Notes: generated from the sequence alone by a model not told the origin. Numbered from the stretch's first letter, positions 34,644-44,801 are shown. The stretch: 64,000 nt of DNA from Candidatus Pristimantibacillus lignocellulolyticus (GCA_023639215.1 CP097899.1:4088001-4152000); one strand, 5' to 3'. Program-made: numbers and translations.

Positions 34644-35183
34644 ATGGCAATACTTACAAAAGAAAATATCTTTTCTACTACAGAAGAAATTATTATGAAA
34701 AAAGGAGTACAAAAAACTACTCTTTCTGATATTGCAAAAGAACTTGGAGTTACACATGCCGCATTTTATAAACATTACAAAAATAAAGAAGACTTATTGC
34801 AGCAACTTGCACTTCGGTGGTTAGAAATTACTTCTAAACATTTATTAGAATGGGAAGCCCCATTAAATATAAGTTCAACAGTAGCACTTCACGATTGGCT
34901 CTGGCTTCTCGCTACAACAAAGAAAAAACTTTATCATGAGAACAAAAGTATGTTTCGGTTATATACGGATTATTTAGAAAGTACACAAATCCTCGTCAAA
35001 GATCATCTAAAGAAATTAGCGCAAAAAGCAGAATCCATTAGTGGATTAAAAAAATCAGGACCTGCTATTATTACAGCATTTGTATATTTCCATAATCCAT
35101 ACTTTGCAGACCGTTGGGATAACGAGTTTTATAAGGAGACGTTTGAAGATGTATGGGAGCTAATTGCTAACAAAATACCTTAG
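34644..35183 (+). CDS. TetR/AcrR-family regulator, 179 aa
   Basis: ATG preceded by GGGGG. N-terminal helix-turn-helix TLSDIAKELGVTHAAFYKHY is typical of the family, with a variable C-terminal ligand domain. It lies divergent from the SDR gene. The operator palindrome in its own promoter and the neighbouring half-sites suggest it represses itself and the SDR. The ligand is unknown. Confidence 0.9.
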   Translation: MAILTKENIFSTTEEIIMKKGVQKTTLSDIAKELGVTHAAFYKHYKNKEDLLQQLALRWLEITSKHLLEWEAPLNISSTVALHDWLWLLATTKKKLYHENKSMFRLYTDYLESTQILVKDHLKKLAQKAESISGLKKSGPAIITAFVYFHNPYFADRWDNEFYKETFEDVWELIANKIP

Positions 35184-35207
35184 GTTAATATTAGATGGCT
35201 ATTATGC

Positions 35208-35244
35208 AAAATGAGTTCAGTCAATACTAGACTGAACTCATTTT
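35208..35244. terminator. Terminator of the tetR-like gene
   Basis: AAAATGAGTTCAGTC pairs with GACTGAACTCATTTT around a 7-nt loop. It serves the plus-strand gene and could also serve the NRPS transcript from the right. Confidence 0.8.
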
Positions 35245-35343
35245 GTATTGGTTTTACGTCCTTCTACATTAATTCTTCAAAAAGAATCGGAGAAACTAAT
35301 ATGAGCATCAATGAATACAACAAAATAGTAATATCCGCTTTCA

Positions 35344-38300
35344 TTAAACAGAACTTTGACGAACACTGCTACTTGAGATAACTTTTTTCTTAACATGCTT
35401 ATCAAGTCTTTCTTGTAAGGAATCTATATCCCCCATGATTGAATCTGGAATAGCATCATCTAAGTGGTCCTCCATATAACGTAGTGGCTTGAAATTAAAT
35501 CCGATGATCGACCAGATCATAACAAGAACACCTACGCAGATAATCAGTACGCCAATACCCCTGCCGGGTCCCACACCTAGAATGGGTCCAAGGGTACTAG
35601 CAAGCGCACCTCCTTGATTCATCGCTGTACCGAATACCGAATCAGCGAGTAGCCCAGCTATTAAATAGCCAATCGGCATACTAGACATAGCAATCATCTG
35701 ATTGGTTGCTAATACCCTTCCTTGAAGTTCTAATCCAACTTTGGACTGGATGAGGGATTGCCAGTGCGTATTTACAAGTGTAACGGAGAACCAGATGCCG
35801 AAAATCCCTATGGCAGTAAGGAAGACATCGGGGCGTAGTCCGGCAATAATCATAGACAAACCTTCTATAATAACAAAACCAACCATGCCTGTAGCCATAC
35901 GTTTTGTACCACCCCAGACACTCATCAAGAGCCCGCCTACCATAGCTCCGATGGCACCTATCATCGTAACCGTTGCAAGATCTGTCGCTGATCCGAATGA
36001 AAGTATAAGGGGTTGAATGAGTACAGTTGCCAAACCAAATAGAACATTTCCTACAAAGAAAAATGCAATCATATATAGCATACCTGGTCTTCTAATTATA
36101 AATTTCCAGCCCATTAACACTTCCTTAGTGAATGACTCCACTCTTCGATAGAATAACGTATTGGGAAATCTTACGATAGCCAGTGTAGATATAGCGATCA
36201 GAAAACTAAAGAAATCGAGTATAAATATGTTAGTCATACCGATCATGCTATACAGCGCTACACCTGCAAGGGGGGCAATCATCTCACTCGTCGAAGTAGC
36301 TAGCTGAACAAGACCATTTGCATGACCCAAATATTGCTTCGGAATAATTTGAGCAATAGCTGCCATGAATGCTGGTCTGTGGAAAGAACGAGCGATGGAA
36401 CCCACAGCTGATGTTACGTAAATATGCCATACTTCTAGAGAATTTGTAGCCATGAGAATCGCAAGCACAATAATAGGTATTGCCATCATCACATCACTGT
36501 ATAACATGACGAGTCGCCGATTATATCGGTCAACGATAGCACCAGCGATAGGCAAAATAAGTATACCTGGAATTAAAGATGCAGATGAGATCGCTGCAAA
36601 ATCCGCCACAGATCCCGTTTGTGAAAATACCCATACTCCAATAGCAATACCTGTTAGTCCAGATCCTAAGATCGACATTAATTGGCCTACTATAACGATA
36701 AAGAAAATTTTCAAGTTCGGAACTGCTACTCGTTTCTGCGGCGGTGTCAACTCCTCTATGCAATTATCCGAACGATCTGTTACTTTAAGCCGATCACTGA
36801 TCCAAGCACTCAATTGATCTGCCTGATGCTTAATAAAGTAATGTCCCGATCGAGGGATGACGACAAGGTCAACCCGTTCACTGAAATACTCCCATTCCTG
36901 GTACCGTTCCTCATAAAGCTCGGTTGCTTTGTCTTTCTCGCCAATGATGCATGTAATAGGACAACTTAATTTCTTCAATTGTTGATCAGCATAAGCAGAC
37001 GTATAGTAATTCTCGCTCTCTCTCGCATCATGTCGCAAGCAACGTATCATGAAATCTCTCTCTTCCTGATCTTCTACTTCCGTAAATCCACCTAACGCCT
37101 TCAGGAATGCATGATAAGATTTATTGGACATGCTGCGGTCAGATGGGAATAGCTTGGAATAGAAATCGAAGAAACGACCAGGAATTCGGGCGATCGGGAA
37201 AGTCCCCCCCAGAAATACGTTTTTCAACGGATAATTCTCGTTATCCAACTGTCTAGCGATCTCAATCGTTAACGCCCCTCCCACACAGTGTCCGTATAGA
37301 GCGATCGGTCCTTTAATCACTTGTTTAATCTGTTCCACACACAAACGTGCGACCTCCACGATCGGAAGTAAAGCGTCATCCTTACGACTGTAATCATGAC
37401 CAGGCAGATCCATCGCATACAATTCAATATGGTTGGGCATTTGTGCGGCGAGAGGTTGATAAGTAATCGCACTTCCCCCGGCGTAGGGTATACACACCAA
37501 GGACAATACCCGTACATGCTGAGCTTGATGTGTTGTTAATTTATGGAGTAAATGATGATCAGAAGCTCTCCCCTGATCGATGTATTCCGCCAAGGAACGA
37601 ATTGTTGGTTGTTTGAAAAAGTCCATAATACTAATCCAATCACCTAATCGCCTTACAACCTTCAGCGCTTTGAATGACTCTCCGCCCAATTCGAAGAAAT
37701 TGTCATCGACTCCGATCGTTTCGACGCCCAATATGTCTTTCCATACTTCCCAAATTCTTATTTCAGTTGCCGTTTCAGGCTTTGCTGCATTAGGATCTGC
37801 TACCTTCATTTCGATGTCCATCGATGCAAGTAGGTTCACATCTACCTTACCATTCGAATTTAACGGAAGAGAATCCATCGGGATGATATGGGCTGGGATC
37901 ATATACTCTGGCAATTTATCTTTAAGCTTCTTCTTCAGCTCAACGTGCGGACTGTCGATCTGTTCTGCTAGATCGAACACAGCATAAGCAACGATTTTCT
38001 TCTCCTCATTACCTACTTCCTTCAATAAAACGATAGCATCTGTTACGAATGGGAATGAAGTAATGACAGATTCAATCTCCCCAAGCTCAATTCGATAACC
38101 TCGTATCTTAATCTGACGATCCATACGTCCTATGATGTCAACCGCACCATTAGGCATATAGCGAACACGATCTCCGGTTCTATACAACCGCACATCTTCT
38201 TCCTCTACAAAAGGGTTCGGAACGAATCTTGTATCGGTAAGTTCTTGATTACCGATATAGCCCCTAGCTACACCAGCCCCACCAATAAATAATTCACCTG

Positions 38301-40857
38301 GCACACCCATAGGAACAGGTTGTAAGCGAGTATCCAGAATATAACGTTGTACATTCCCAAAAGGAAACCCTATCGGCACTGTGTTGTAGGGGTGTGCATA
38401 TAAATCTCCCTTAATCGGATAAGCGAATGCCGATACGGTCGTTTCCGTGGGTCCGTAATGATTCTCTATCCTCACATCTGGACGTAGTCTGTTAATTTTC
38501 CGAACAGTTTCCCAACTTAAGCCTTCACCTGCAAGCATTAATATTTTATCCGGAATCACATATTCAGGTTGAGCGGCTTCCATCAGCACTTCAAAATGAC
38601 TGGGCACAACCTTCATTACATCAATTCGGTTTACCCTGAAATACTCAGCAACACCATCAGGATCACAGGACAGATCATAGGATAAGACATGTAATGTGCC
38701 CCCAGTACATAAAGCTCCGAATACATTGGTTGTACCGAGATCTGCCGCAAAAGTTGATGCCATAGCATAACTTAATGACGCCTGAATATTTAGATGCTTA
38801 ATCAGTCCTTGAATATAATTGTGGAAATGTTGAAGTTCAACCGCGACCCCTTTGGGAGTGCCAGTCGTACCGGAGGTGAACACAATATACATGAGATTCG
38901 CAGATTCCGTAACCATCACTGGATTATCATCACTAAGCTGTTCTAACAGTTGTCTCTGTGTAGTCTGATCAAGTTCGAACAAAGCAATATCTAATTGTTC
39001 AAGCTGGAGGTCCCCTGATAGCTTGCTCTGCGTTAGAAGAATCTTCATACCCGACTGTTTAATCATGTACGTCAAACGTTCCTTAGGATAGGCAGGATCG
39101 AGAGGAACAAACGCACCCCCGGCTTTCAATACAGCTAGCATAGCGATAACAAAATCAGCAGACCGTTCAATAAAAATACCAACGACCTGTTCAGGTCCGA
39201 TCCCTTGTGACCGTAAATAATGAGCGAGACGGTTGGCACGCTGATTCATATCCTCGTAAGTGTAGATCATATCTTCAAATACTAAGGCAGGATGATGAGG
39301 TAACTTTGCGGCTTGAGCCTCTATACGTTGTACTAGATGAAAGTCACTGTCATAATGTACATCCATCTTATTCTCATCGATAATTAATTGCTGGGTCTCT
39401 TCTACTGACATGAGGTTAATAAAGGAGATACCCTGATCAGGATCGGCACATGCACGATCTAGCAAATTGAAGTAATGCTCCAGCATCCTCCTTATCGTAG
39501 CTTCATGAAATAAATCAGTACTGTACTCTACTTCTACATTATGTGCGTTAACGGAGAAGGTCATATCGAATTTAGAGCTGTTTGTATGAGTAGAATTGTC
39601 GAAAAGTAATGGGAACTCTTCCGAATCATCACTCCATCCCACGTGCATGTTCTGTAATATAAACATGACCTGAAACAGTGGGCTATGACTCAAATCCCTT
39701 TCAATCGGAAGTAGTTCAATTAACTTATCTAAAGGGAAATCTTGATGCTCTTGCGCTTCTAGGGAAATGTGTTTGATTTGCTTAACGGTTTCCCTAAACG
39801 TTGATGTCTCGGTTAGATGAACTCGAATCGGAAGCGTGTTTACAAAAAAACCAACATTTTGCTCGATTTCTTCCCTACCTCGATTAGCAACGGGAGATCC
39901 GATAATGATATCGGTCTGGCCAGTATAGCGATACAGCAATACAGCATAGGTAGCGAGCGTCAATGTATAAATGGTCACTTCTTCCTCTTTGCACCATTGT
40001 TGTAGTCGATGATAGAACCCGTCGGGCAAGGGTTGTATCATATGTGATCCGTTAGAGCTCTTCACGGGTGGCCGAGGCTTATCGACAGGTAGCTCGAGTA
40101 CTGGGAGCTCCCCTTGAAATTTATTGAGCCAATAGCTCTGATGGTAGTTCAACACCTCATCCACCATGAAGCTTTTTTGCCAAGAAGCATAGTCGGCATA
40201 TTGAACGGGTATCGGTGGCAGTTCTAAGGGTAGATTACGACTAAGTGCCTTATAAGACTGTTGTATTTCATTCATGATGATCCCGATTGACCAGCCGTCA
40301 CAAGCAATATGATGAATATTTAGGAATAAATAGTGTTCTTGTGTATTCAGGGTCAGTAAATACGCCTTAATTGGGAGTTCACTCTCAAGCTTAAACGGTA
40401 TCATAGATTTCTGTTTAATATAGGTCTGCATCTGACTCTTCTTATCTTTCTCAGACAGACTACTAAGATCGGATACCTTCATGTGTATAGGTGAGAACGG
40501 ATGAATAACCTGAACGGTCTCTTCTTCCTGTACTATTTTATAAGTCGTACGTAAAATTTCATGTCTCTGCAGGAGTACATTGACGGATTGTTCTAACAAG
40601 GGAACATTTAATTTTACCGGAATTTCGAATACACAAGGGATATTGTACGATGGGCTATCAGGCTCCCATTGATACATAAACCAAAGTCGTTGTTGGGAGA
40701 ACGATAACGGAAATTCATTGGTATGACTTTCTCGTGCTAACGGCGAAATCGTACGATTCGGCAATTGATTCTGAGCGGTCTTATCTTTGATTTTATCAAG
40801 CAATTGCTGACGCTTCTCTGCGGGGAGCTTGCTAATTCGATCTAATAGTTTACTCAA
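35344..40857 (-). CDS. NRPS module fused to an MFS transporter (C-A-T-TE-MFS), 1837 aa
   Basis: TTG start with AGAAGG about 7 nt upstream, 4 nt after the glycosyltransferase stop. Condensation domain about residues 48-470 (HHIACDG at 182-188); adenylation about 500-1060 (FTSGTTGTPKG, NHYGPTETT, YRTGD, GRMDRQIKIRGYRIE); thiolation near 1085 (FFELGGESFKALK); thioesterase about 1130-1370 (GHCVGG, type-II-like; SGHYF His). From about 1395 to 1800 come roughly 12 membrane helices of an MFS exporter (VDRYNRRLVMLYSD). No epimerisation domain. It would extend and release a dipeptide, then export it. The adenylation core lacks the usual FDxS (STFAADLGTTNVFG), so I give no substrate. Confidence 0.93.
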   Translation of the reverse strand: MSKLLDRISKLPAEKRQQLLDKIKDKTAQNQLPNRTISPLARESHTNEFPLSFSQQRLWFMYQWEPDSPSYNIPCVFEIPVKLNVPLLEQSVNVLLQRHEILRTTYKIVQEEETVQVIHPFSPIHMKVSDLSSLSEKDKKSQMQTYIKQKSMIPFKLESELPIKAYLLTLNTQEHYLFLNIHHIACDGWSIGIIMNEIQQSYKALSRNLPLELPPIPVQYADYASWQKSFMVDEVLNYHQSYWLNKFQGELPVLELPVDKPRPPVKSSNGSHMIQPLPDGFYHRLQQWCKEEEVTIYTLTLATYAVLLYRYTGQTDIIIGSPVANRGREEIEQNVGFFVNTLPIRVHLTETSTFRETVKQIKHISLEAQEHQDFPLDKLIELLPIERDLSHSPLFQVMFILQNMHVGWSDDSEEFPLLFDNSTHTNSSKFDMTFSVNAHNVEVEYSTDLFHEATIRRMLEHYFNLLDRACADPDQGISFINLMSVEETQQLIIDENKMDVHYDSDFHLVQRIEAQAAKLPHHPALVFEDMIYTYEDMNQRANRLAHYLRSQGIGPEQVVGIFIERSADFVIAMLAVLKAGGAFVPLDPAYPKERLTYMIKQSGMKILLTQSKLSGDLQLEQLDIALFELDQTTQRQLLEQLSDDNPVMVTESANLMYIVFTSGTTGTPKGVAVELQHFHNYIQGLIKHLNIQASLSYAMASTFAADLGTTNVFGALCTGGTLHVLSYDLSCDPDGVAEYFRVNRIDVMKVVPSHFEVLMEAAQPEYVIPDKILMLAGEGLSWETVRKINRLRPDVRIENHYGPTETTVSAFAYPIKGDLYAHPYNTVPIGFPFGNVQRYILDTRLQPVPMGVPGELFIGGAGVARGYIGNQELTDTRFVPNPFVEEEDVRLYRTGDRVRYMPNGAVDIIGRMDRQIKIRGYRIELGEIESVITSFPFVTDAIVLLKEVGNEEKKIVAYAVFDLAEQIDSPHVELKKKLKDKLPEYMIPAHIIPMDSLPLNSNGKVDVNLLASMDIEMKVADPNAAKPETATEIRIWEVWKDILGVETIGVDDNFFELGGESFKALKVVRRLGDWISIMDFFKQPTIRSLAEYIDQGRASDHHLLHKLTTHQAQHVRVLSLVCIPYAGGSAITYQPLAAQMPNHIELYAMDLPGHDYSRKDDALLPIVEVARLCVEQIKQVIKGPIALYGHCVGGALTIEIARQLDNENYPLKNVFLGGTFPIARIPGRFFDFYSKLFPSDRSMSNKSYHAFLKALGGFTEVEDQEERDFMIRCLRHDARESENYYTSAYADQQLKKLSCPITCIIGEKDKATELYEERYQEWEYFSERVDLVVIPRSGHYFIKHQADQLSAWISDRLKVTDRSDNCIEELTPPQKRVAVPNLKIFFIVIVGQLMSILGSGLTGIAIGVWVFSQTGSVADFAAISSASLIPGILILPIAGAIVDRYNRRLVMLYSDVMMAIPIIVLAILMATNSLEVWHIYVTSAVGSIARSFHRPAFMAAIAQIIPKQYLGHANGLVQLATSTSEMIAPLAGVALYSMIGMTNIFILDFFSFLIAISTLAIVRFPNTLFYRRVESFTKEVLMGWKFIIRRPGMLYMIAFFFVGNVLFGLATVLIQPLILSFGSATDLATVTMIGAIGAMVGGLLMSVWGGTKRMATGMVGFVIIEGLSMIIAGLRPDVFLTAIGIFGIWFSVTLVNTHWQSLIQSKVGLELQGRVLATNQMIAMSSMPIGYLIAGLLADSVFGTAMNQGGALASTLGPILGVGPGRGIGVLIICVGVLVMIWSIIGFNFKPLRYMEDHLDDAIPDSIMGDIDSLQERLDKHVKKKVISSSSVRQSSV

Positions 40858-40861
40858 AGAC

Positions 40862-42178
40862 TTACCTTCTTTCCTGGAGAACTGCTAATAACTGCTGACG
40901 TTTCTCGGGAGAAAGCGTATTGATCCGCTTTAATACGTTATTCTTATCGCGGCCTGAGGTTTGGGTGCTAGGGTCAGTAGGTAGATCGTCTAGAGGTTGG
41001 GTCGTTGTATTGATTACATGTTGTAAGTAGGTCTCGAAGGAAGCAATACTTAAAGTAGCGTGAAACGTAGCAGATTTATGGTAGGAGTCTTGCGATAGTC
41101 TGTAATAATGCTCTTCATCCGAGGTCAATTGGTTCAAGGCTTCGATCCAAGTCTCCAAATTCTGCTCTGGAATGACGGGGATAGGAATGGAACTGGTGAG
41201 TACTTTTTCTTGGATATATTGTTTAATAGGATTGACAGGCAGGATATGATCCAAATGTAGCTTAGCCTCAGGTATACCGCCTACATGGCTTGCAATGACC
41301 GGTATACCACGGAGCATAGCTTCAAAAATGACTTGTCCGAATGATTCCCCCCACAATGAAGGCATGAGAAACACTTTGGTCTGCTTATAGATATCGTTAA
41401 TATTCTCAGCAGGCTTAATGATTGTAATATTGGATACACTTCTCATCTCCTCAATCTCTTCATCCATTGTAGCCCAGGTGGGAACGGCCGCAAATTGCAG
41501 GTGAGGCATTTGCCGAGCCAATCCGATGAAAATCGAGAGTCCCTTTATAGCCGAAGGATTAATAACCGTTATATATTTGTTGTCGAAATCGGCCAAATAA
41601 GGAAATGGTCCGGGACCATAGGAAGGAAAGTAAATGACCGTAGAATCTAGACCTGCATGGGTGAGAAAATAACCCTTTAAATATTCACTGACCGAGATGA
41701 TACCATTTAGTTTCTTATATAACGAAATCTTGGATCGGTCTTCATGAAAGCATTCCGGACCAAACGGTATTGTTGCTTGGCTATGAGCGAAGAAAACCGT
41801 TCTGGATTCGGTTTCCAATACCGTCTCAAGTAGCAAGTGCGTATTATCCTCAGATACAATAGTAATATCCGGCTTAAACGCATCAATACTTCTCTTAATA
41901 AACGGAAATACTTGAAACATCTTCTTAACTGTGTAAGCTGTAACCCCTTTCCTACGGATTACGAACAACTCATCTGGTATGTCCTCGAGTACCTCAAAGT
42001 CATTGTCTCTAATTTTTGTTGCCAGAAACTCCTCATAACCAACAATGCCTAACGATGGCGTAATCACCCTACACTCATGCCCTCTTTCGGCCAGTCCCTC
42101 CATCAATATTCGATTTGCTTTATGTGCACCACCCCACGGATAGAGATATTCCATGGACTGTACCAGAAGTATTTTCAT
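40862..42178 (-). CDS. Glycosyltransferase family 4 with an NRPS-like C-terminal tail, 438 aa
   Basis: The ATG overlaps the previous stop as ATGA. N-terminal GT-B motif YPWGGAHKANRILMEGLAER, and the C-terminal donor-binding block LMPSLWGESFGQVIFEAMLR with the E-x7-E pair, as in family GT4. The last 25 residues (NVLKRINTLSPEKRQQLLAV) match the interdomain linker of NRPS proteins and nearly repeat the first residues of the next gene (LLDRISKLPAEKRQQLLDKI). It may dock to the NRPS or be a relic of fusion. Probably glycosylates the peptide. Confidence 0.9.
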   Translation of the reverse strand: MKILLVQSMEYLYPWGGAHKANRILMEGLAERGHECRVITPSLGIVGYEEFLATKIRDNDFEVLEDIPDELFVIRRKGVTAYTVKKMFQVFPFIKRSIDAFKPDITIVSEDNTHLLLETVLETESRTVFFAHSQATIPFGPECFHEDRSKISLYKKLNGIISVSEYLKGYFLTHAGLDSTVIYFPSYGPGPFPYLADFDNKYITVINPSAIKGLSIFIGLARQMPHLQFAAVPTWATMDEEIEEMRSVSNITIIKPAENINDIYKQTKVFLMPSLWGESFGQVIFEAMLRGIPVIASHVGGIPEAKLHLDHILPVNPIKQYIQEKVLTSSIPIPVIPEQNLETWIEALNQLTSDEEHYYRLSQDSYHKSATFHATLSIASFETYLQHVINTTTQPLDDLPTDPSTQTSGRDKNNVLKRINTLSPEKRQQLLAVLQERR

Positions 42179-44010
42179 ACGAGCTCCTCCTCGTTCTCTA
42201 ACTCGGCTAACAACAACTCAAGTTCCATTGAATCCATCCTTTCTAGCTGATATTCTTCTAGCGTTATTGCAGTTTGCTCTATCGTTGGCTTGGCACTAAA
42301 AATAATATGCAACGGTACTTCCATACCGAGAACCGATCGGATACGTGAAACGATCTGTGTAGCCATTAACGATTGTCCGCCTAATTCGAAAAAATTATCA
42401 TGAATTCCTACCTTATCGAGCTTTAAGACCTCAGCCCATATTTGCGAAAGTTCTTTCTCCATAAAAGTACTTGGTGCTACATATGCAATATCAATATCTG
42501 GTCTGACATCCTCCAGAGGTGGGAGGTTATTGCGATCAATTTTACCACTAGTTAGCAGTGCAAACTCGTCAACGAATAGGAAACGGGTCGGAACCATATA
42601 CGTGGGGAACTTGGTTAGCAGATAGTTTCGAATTTGACTAATGTTGGGCTTAATCGAAGTGGCCGATCTCAAATAAGCGCCAATCGTATTCTGCTCAAAA
42701 TCATAAGTAACTACTGCTTCCTGAATATCTACGTATTCACGTAACGCATATTCTAGCTCACCTAATTCAATGCGAATTCCGGATACCTTAACTTGCTGAT
42801 CGTTTCTACCGATCCATTCGATTACGCCATCTGCTACCTGTAGACAGATATCTCCCGTGCGATACAGTTTATCGCTAATACCCTCATTGAAGGGGTTATC
42901 TATAAAATGACTCGCACTCAATTCTGCTTCGTTGAAGTATCCCCGTGCAACTCCCATACTTGAGATGTAGAGCATACCTGACTCACCAATTGCTACAGGT
43001 TGCAACTGGTTATTTAGGAGATAGACAGCAGTTCCTGCAATAGGAGCACCTAACGAAATTATTTCATCTGCTGCATCACATGCATGTATCGTGGCGCAGA
43101 CCGTCGTTTCGGTTGGACCATAAGCATTCAAGAAATTCAGCTTTGGCGCCCAATAATGAATTAATTTCTTCGTACAAGCTTCACCTGCAGTCACCAATGT
43201 CTTTAGATGAGGAAGCTCTTCATGCGGCAAACCATTCAAGACAGAAGGTACTAAAGTGACTACGGAAATCCGTTGCTCCTTTAGAATTTGGTGAAGTCCT
43301 GCGCCAATAGATAAGCCATCCTCAGGTACTAGAACGAGTGTTGCCCCCGCAACAAGCGTTGTAAAGATTTCAGAGACAGAAGCATCGAAGGAAATAGAAG
43401 CATATTGAAGTACTCTGTCATTTTCGTTTAATTGAAATTTTTCGATTTGCTCCAGAACCAGATTAGGAATTCCTCTATGCTCGATCATGACACCTTTAGG
43501 CTTCCCTGTAGAACCTGAAGTGTATATCATATAAGCAAGGTCGTTAGGAGAATTGAGACTAGGTATATTTTCCTTAGACTCTATCTCAACGTGCGACCAC
43601 TCATTGTGGAGATCCAGTAATTTTACTGATGACATTGGATTTATTTCCATTATCGTTGTTATTTTCTGAAGGTAAGAAGAGGCAGTTAGAATCATCTTGA
43701 AGTTCGCTTCATTCACAATGTTCGCGATTCGTTCATCAGGATAGGTGGTTGAGATCGGCACATATGCAGCTCCCGACTTCAATACAGCAAGAATTGAAAT
43801 AATAAGCTGCGGTGAACGCTCTTGAAAGATACCTATCAGTGTTTCTGCACCTGCCCCATTTCTCTTTAAATAACGGGCAAGCTGGTTTGCACTTTCATTG
43901 ATTTCTCTATAAGTAAAAACTATTTCTCCGTATTCGAGACATCTTGAATCAGGGCTTTGAATGACCCTATCTTGAAACCATTCGTAGATCGGTTTAAAAT
44001 TTGTATTCAT
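42175..44010 (-). CDS. NRPS loading module, adenylation-thiolation, 611 aa
   Basis: I choose the ATG at 44010 (MNTNFKPIYEWF), with GGTGGGG 6 nt upstream. Adenylation motifs YTSGSTGKPKGV, NAYGPTETTVCAT, YRTGD, GRNDQQVKVSGIRIELGE; thiolation FFELGGQSLMA near residue 560. The ten-residue specificity code reads D-A-S-S-V-A-A-V-C-K by comparison with PheA, one residue from a known tyrosine code (DASTVAAVCK), so tyrosine or a similar aromatic residue is likely. No condensation domain, so it starts the chain. An 11-residue acidic tail ends the protein. Confidence 0.92.
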   Translation of the reverse strand: MNTNFKPIYEWFQDRVIQSPDSRCLEYGEIVFTYREINESANQLARYLKRNGAGAETLIGIFQERSPQLIISILAVLKSGAAYVPISTTYPDERIANIVNEANFKMILTASSYLQKITTIMEINPMSSVKLLDLHNEWSHVEIESKENIPSLNSPNDLAYMIYTSGSTGKPKGVMIEHRGIPNLVLEQIEKFQLNENDRVLQYASISFDASVSEIFTTLVAGATLVLVPEDGLSIGAGLHQILKEQRISVVTLVPSVLNGLPHEELPHLKTLVTAGEACTKKLIHYWAPKLNFLNAYGPTETTVCATIHACDAADEIISLGAPIAGTAVYLLNNQLQPVAIGESGMLYISSMGVARGYFNEAELSASHFIDNPFNEGISDKLYRTGDICLQVADGVIEWIGRNDQQVKVSGIRIELGELEYALREYVDIQEAVVTYDFEQNTIGAYLRSATSIKPNISQIRNYLLTKFPTYMVPTRFLFVDEFALLTSGKIDRNNLPPLEDVRPDIDIAYVAPSTFMEKELSQIWAEVLKLDKVGIHDNFFELGGQSLMATQIVSRIRSVLGMEVPLHIIFSAKPTIEQTAITLEEYQLERMDSMELELLLAELENEEELV

Positions 44011-44095
44011 TATTTCCCCACCTTCCCAAAGTGAATTGCCGATAAATCTGATTTCCTTAGAAATAACCAAAAAAGCAAAAAAAAGTTGTTATTTG

Positions 44096-44111
44096 TGCAA
44101 ACGTTAGCGCA
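44096..44111 (-). promoter_or_regulatory. LacI/CcpA-like operator upstream of the NRPS operon
   Basis: Plus-strand TGCAAACGTTAGCGCA, a CG-centred site close to the catabolite-responsive element consensus (TGNAANCGNTNNCA). About 85 nt before the start codon. A second weaker site lies at 44222-44235. Confidence 0.4.
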
Positions 44112-44221
44112 AACGACCATATGTTACCAAGCCTACTTAAGTCCAATTAAAGTCTAATCAATAACCTTTATTCTATAGTTGACGATTTTCTATACATGAG
44201 ATTTTATGGTGATGTGTTTAA

Positions 44222-44235
44222 GTGCAATCGTTTGC
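44222..44235 (-). promoter_or_regulatory. Second LacI/CcpA-like site
   Basis: TGCAATCGTTTGCT at 44222-44235, CG-centred, with GCAAACG/CGTTTGC similarity to the site at 44096. Weak on its own. Confidence 0.3.
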
Positions 44236-44372
44236 TCATAATTCCCCGAAAATATTTCACCTCCTATAAAATTGGGTAGTATCCATGTGTATGCGTTGAA
44301 GATGCGGATTACAACTCCGAATAAGAAAAAAAGTCATGATGAGAATTAATCCACTCCCCAAGTTTATCAAAT

Positions 44373-44606
44373 CTAATTTATCCATTTAGAAAGAATCTGC
44401 TGAAAGGTAGATTCCCTCAAATATAAGGGCATTGTTGGAATACGTTTATGGCGGGCACAAACAGAACACTTGTTTTCATGTTCTAATAAATATGTCTGAA
44501 AAAAGACGTGATTAGACGATTGTCCACCTTCTAGAAGACGGTATTTCCCTTTATTAAAATTTTTTGAACAAGTATGATAGGAACATAATATCTTTGCCGT
44601 TTTTGA
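44373..44606 (-). pseudogene. Cys/His-rich frame without a start codon, 77 codons
   Basis: Open between two stops (44609 and 44373), it reads ILCSYHTCSKNFNKGKYRLL, then FFQTYLLEHENKCSVCARHK. The CxxxxC and CxxC-xxH spacings look like a small zinc-binding domain. No ATG, GTG or TTG with a ribosome site precedes it, so it is probably the 3' part of a broken gene. No family recognised. Confidence 0.4.
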
Positions 44607-44681
44607 CTAGAACCTGATGTCATTCAATTGAAAAGATCGTGAATGACTTTAATTAAGACTAATCTTCTGATTTACTAAAAA

Positions 44682-44707
44682 AACGAACACTCATATTGGT
44701 GTCCGTT
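44682..44707 (-). terminator. Terminator of the LCP/VanY transcript
   Basis: AACGAACAC pairs with GTGTCCGTT (one wobble) around an 8-nt loop, and the minus strand continues TTTTTTTAGTAA. Confidence 0.8.
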
Positions 44708-44801
44708 CTTAGATAAAATACTTATTCACTAAATTGTTTTGATAATTGTCCTTTACAAGGGAGACTTTCGTCTTCGCGCAGGGCTACTTGTTCAAAGTAA
44801 C

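Larger units (their letters stand above)
44071..44801. other. Gene-free stretch upstream of the NRPS operon
   Basis: It holds the two CG-centred operator-like sites, a coding remnant (44373-44606), and a terminator (44682-44707). AT-rich otherwise. Confidence 0.6.
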
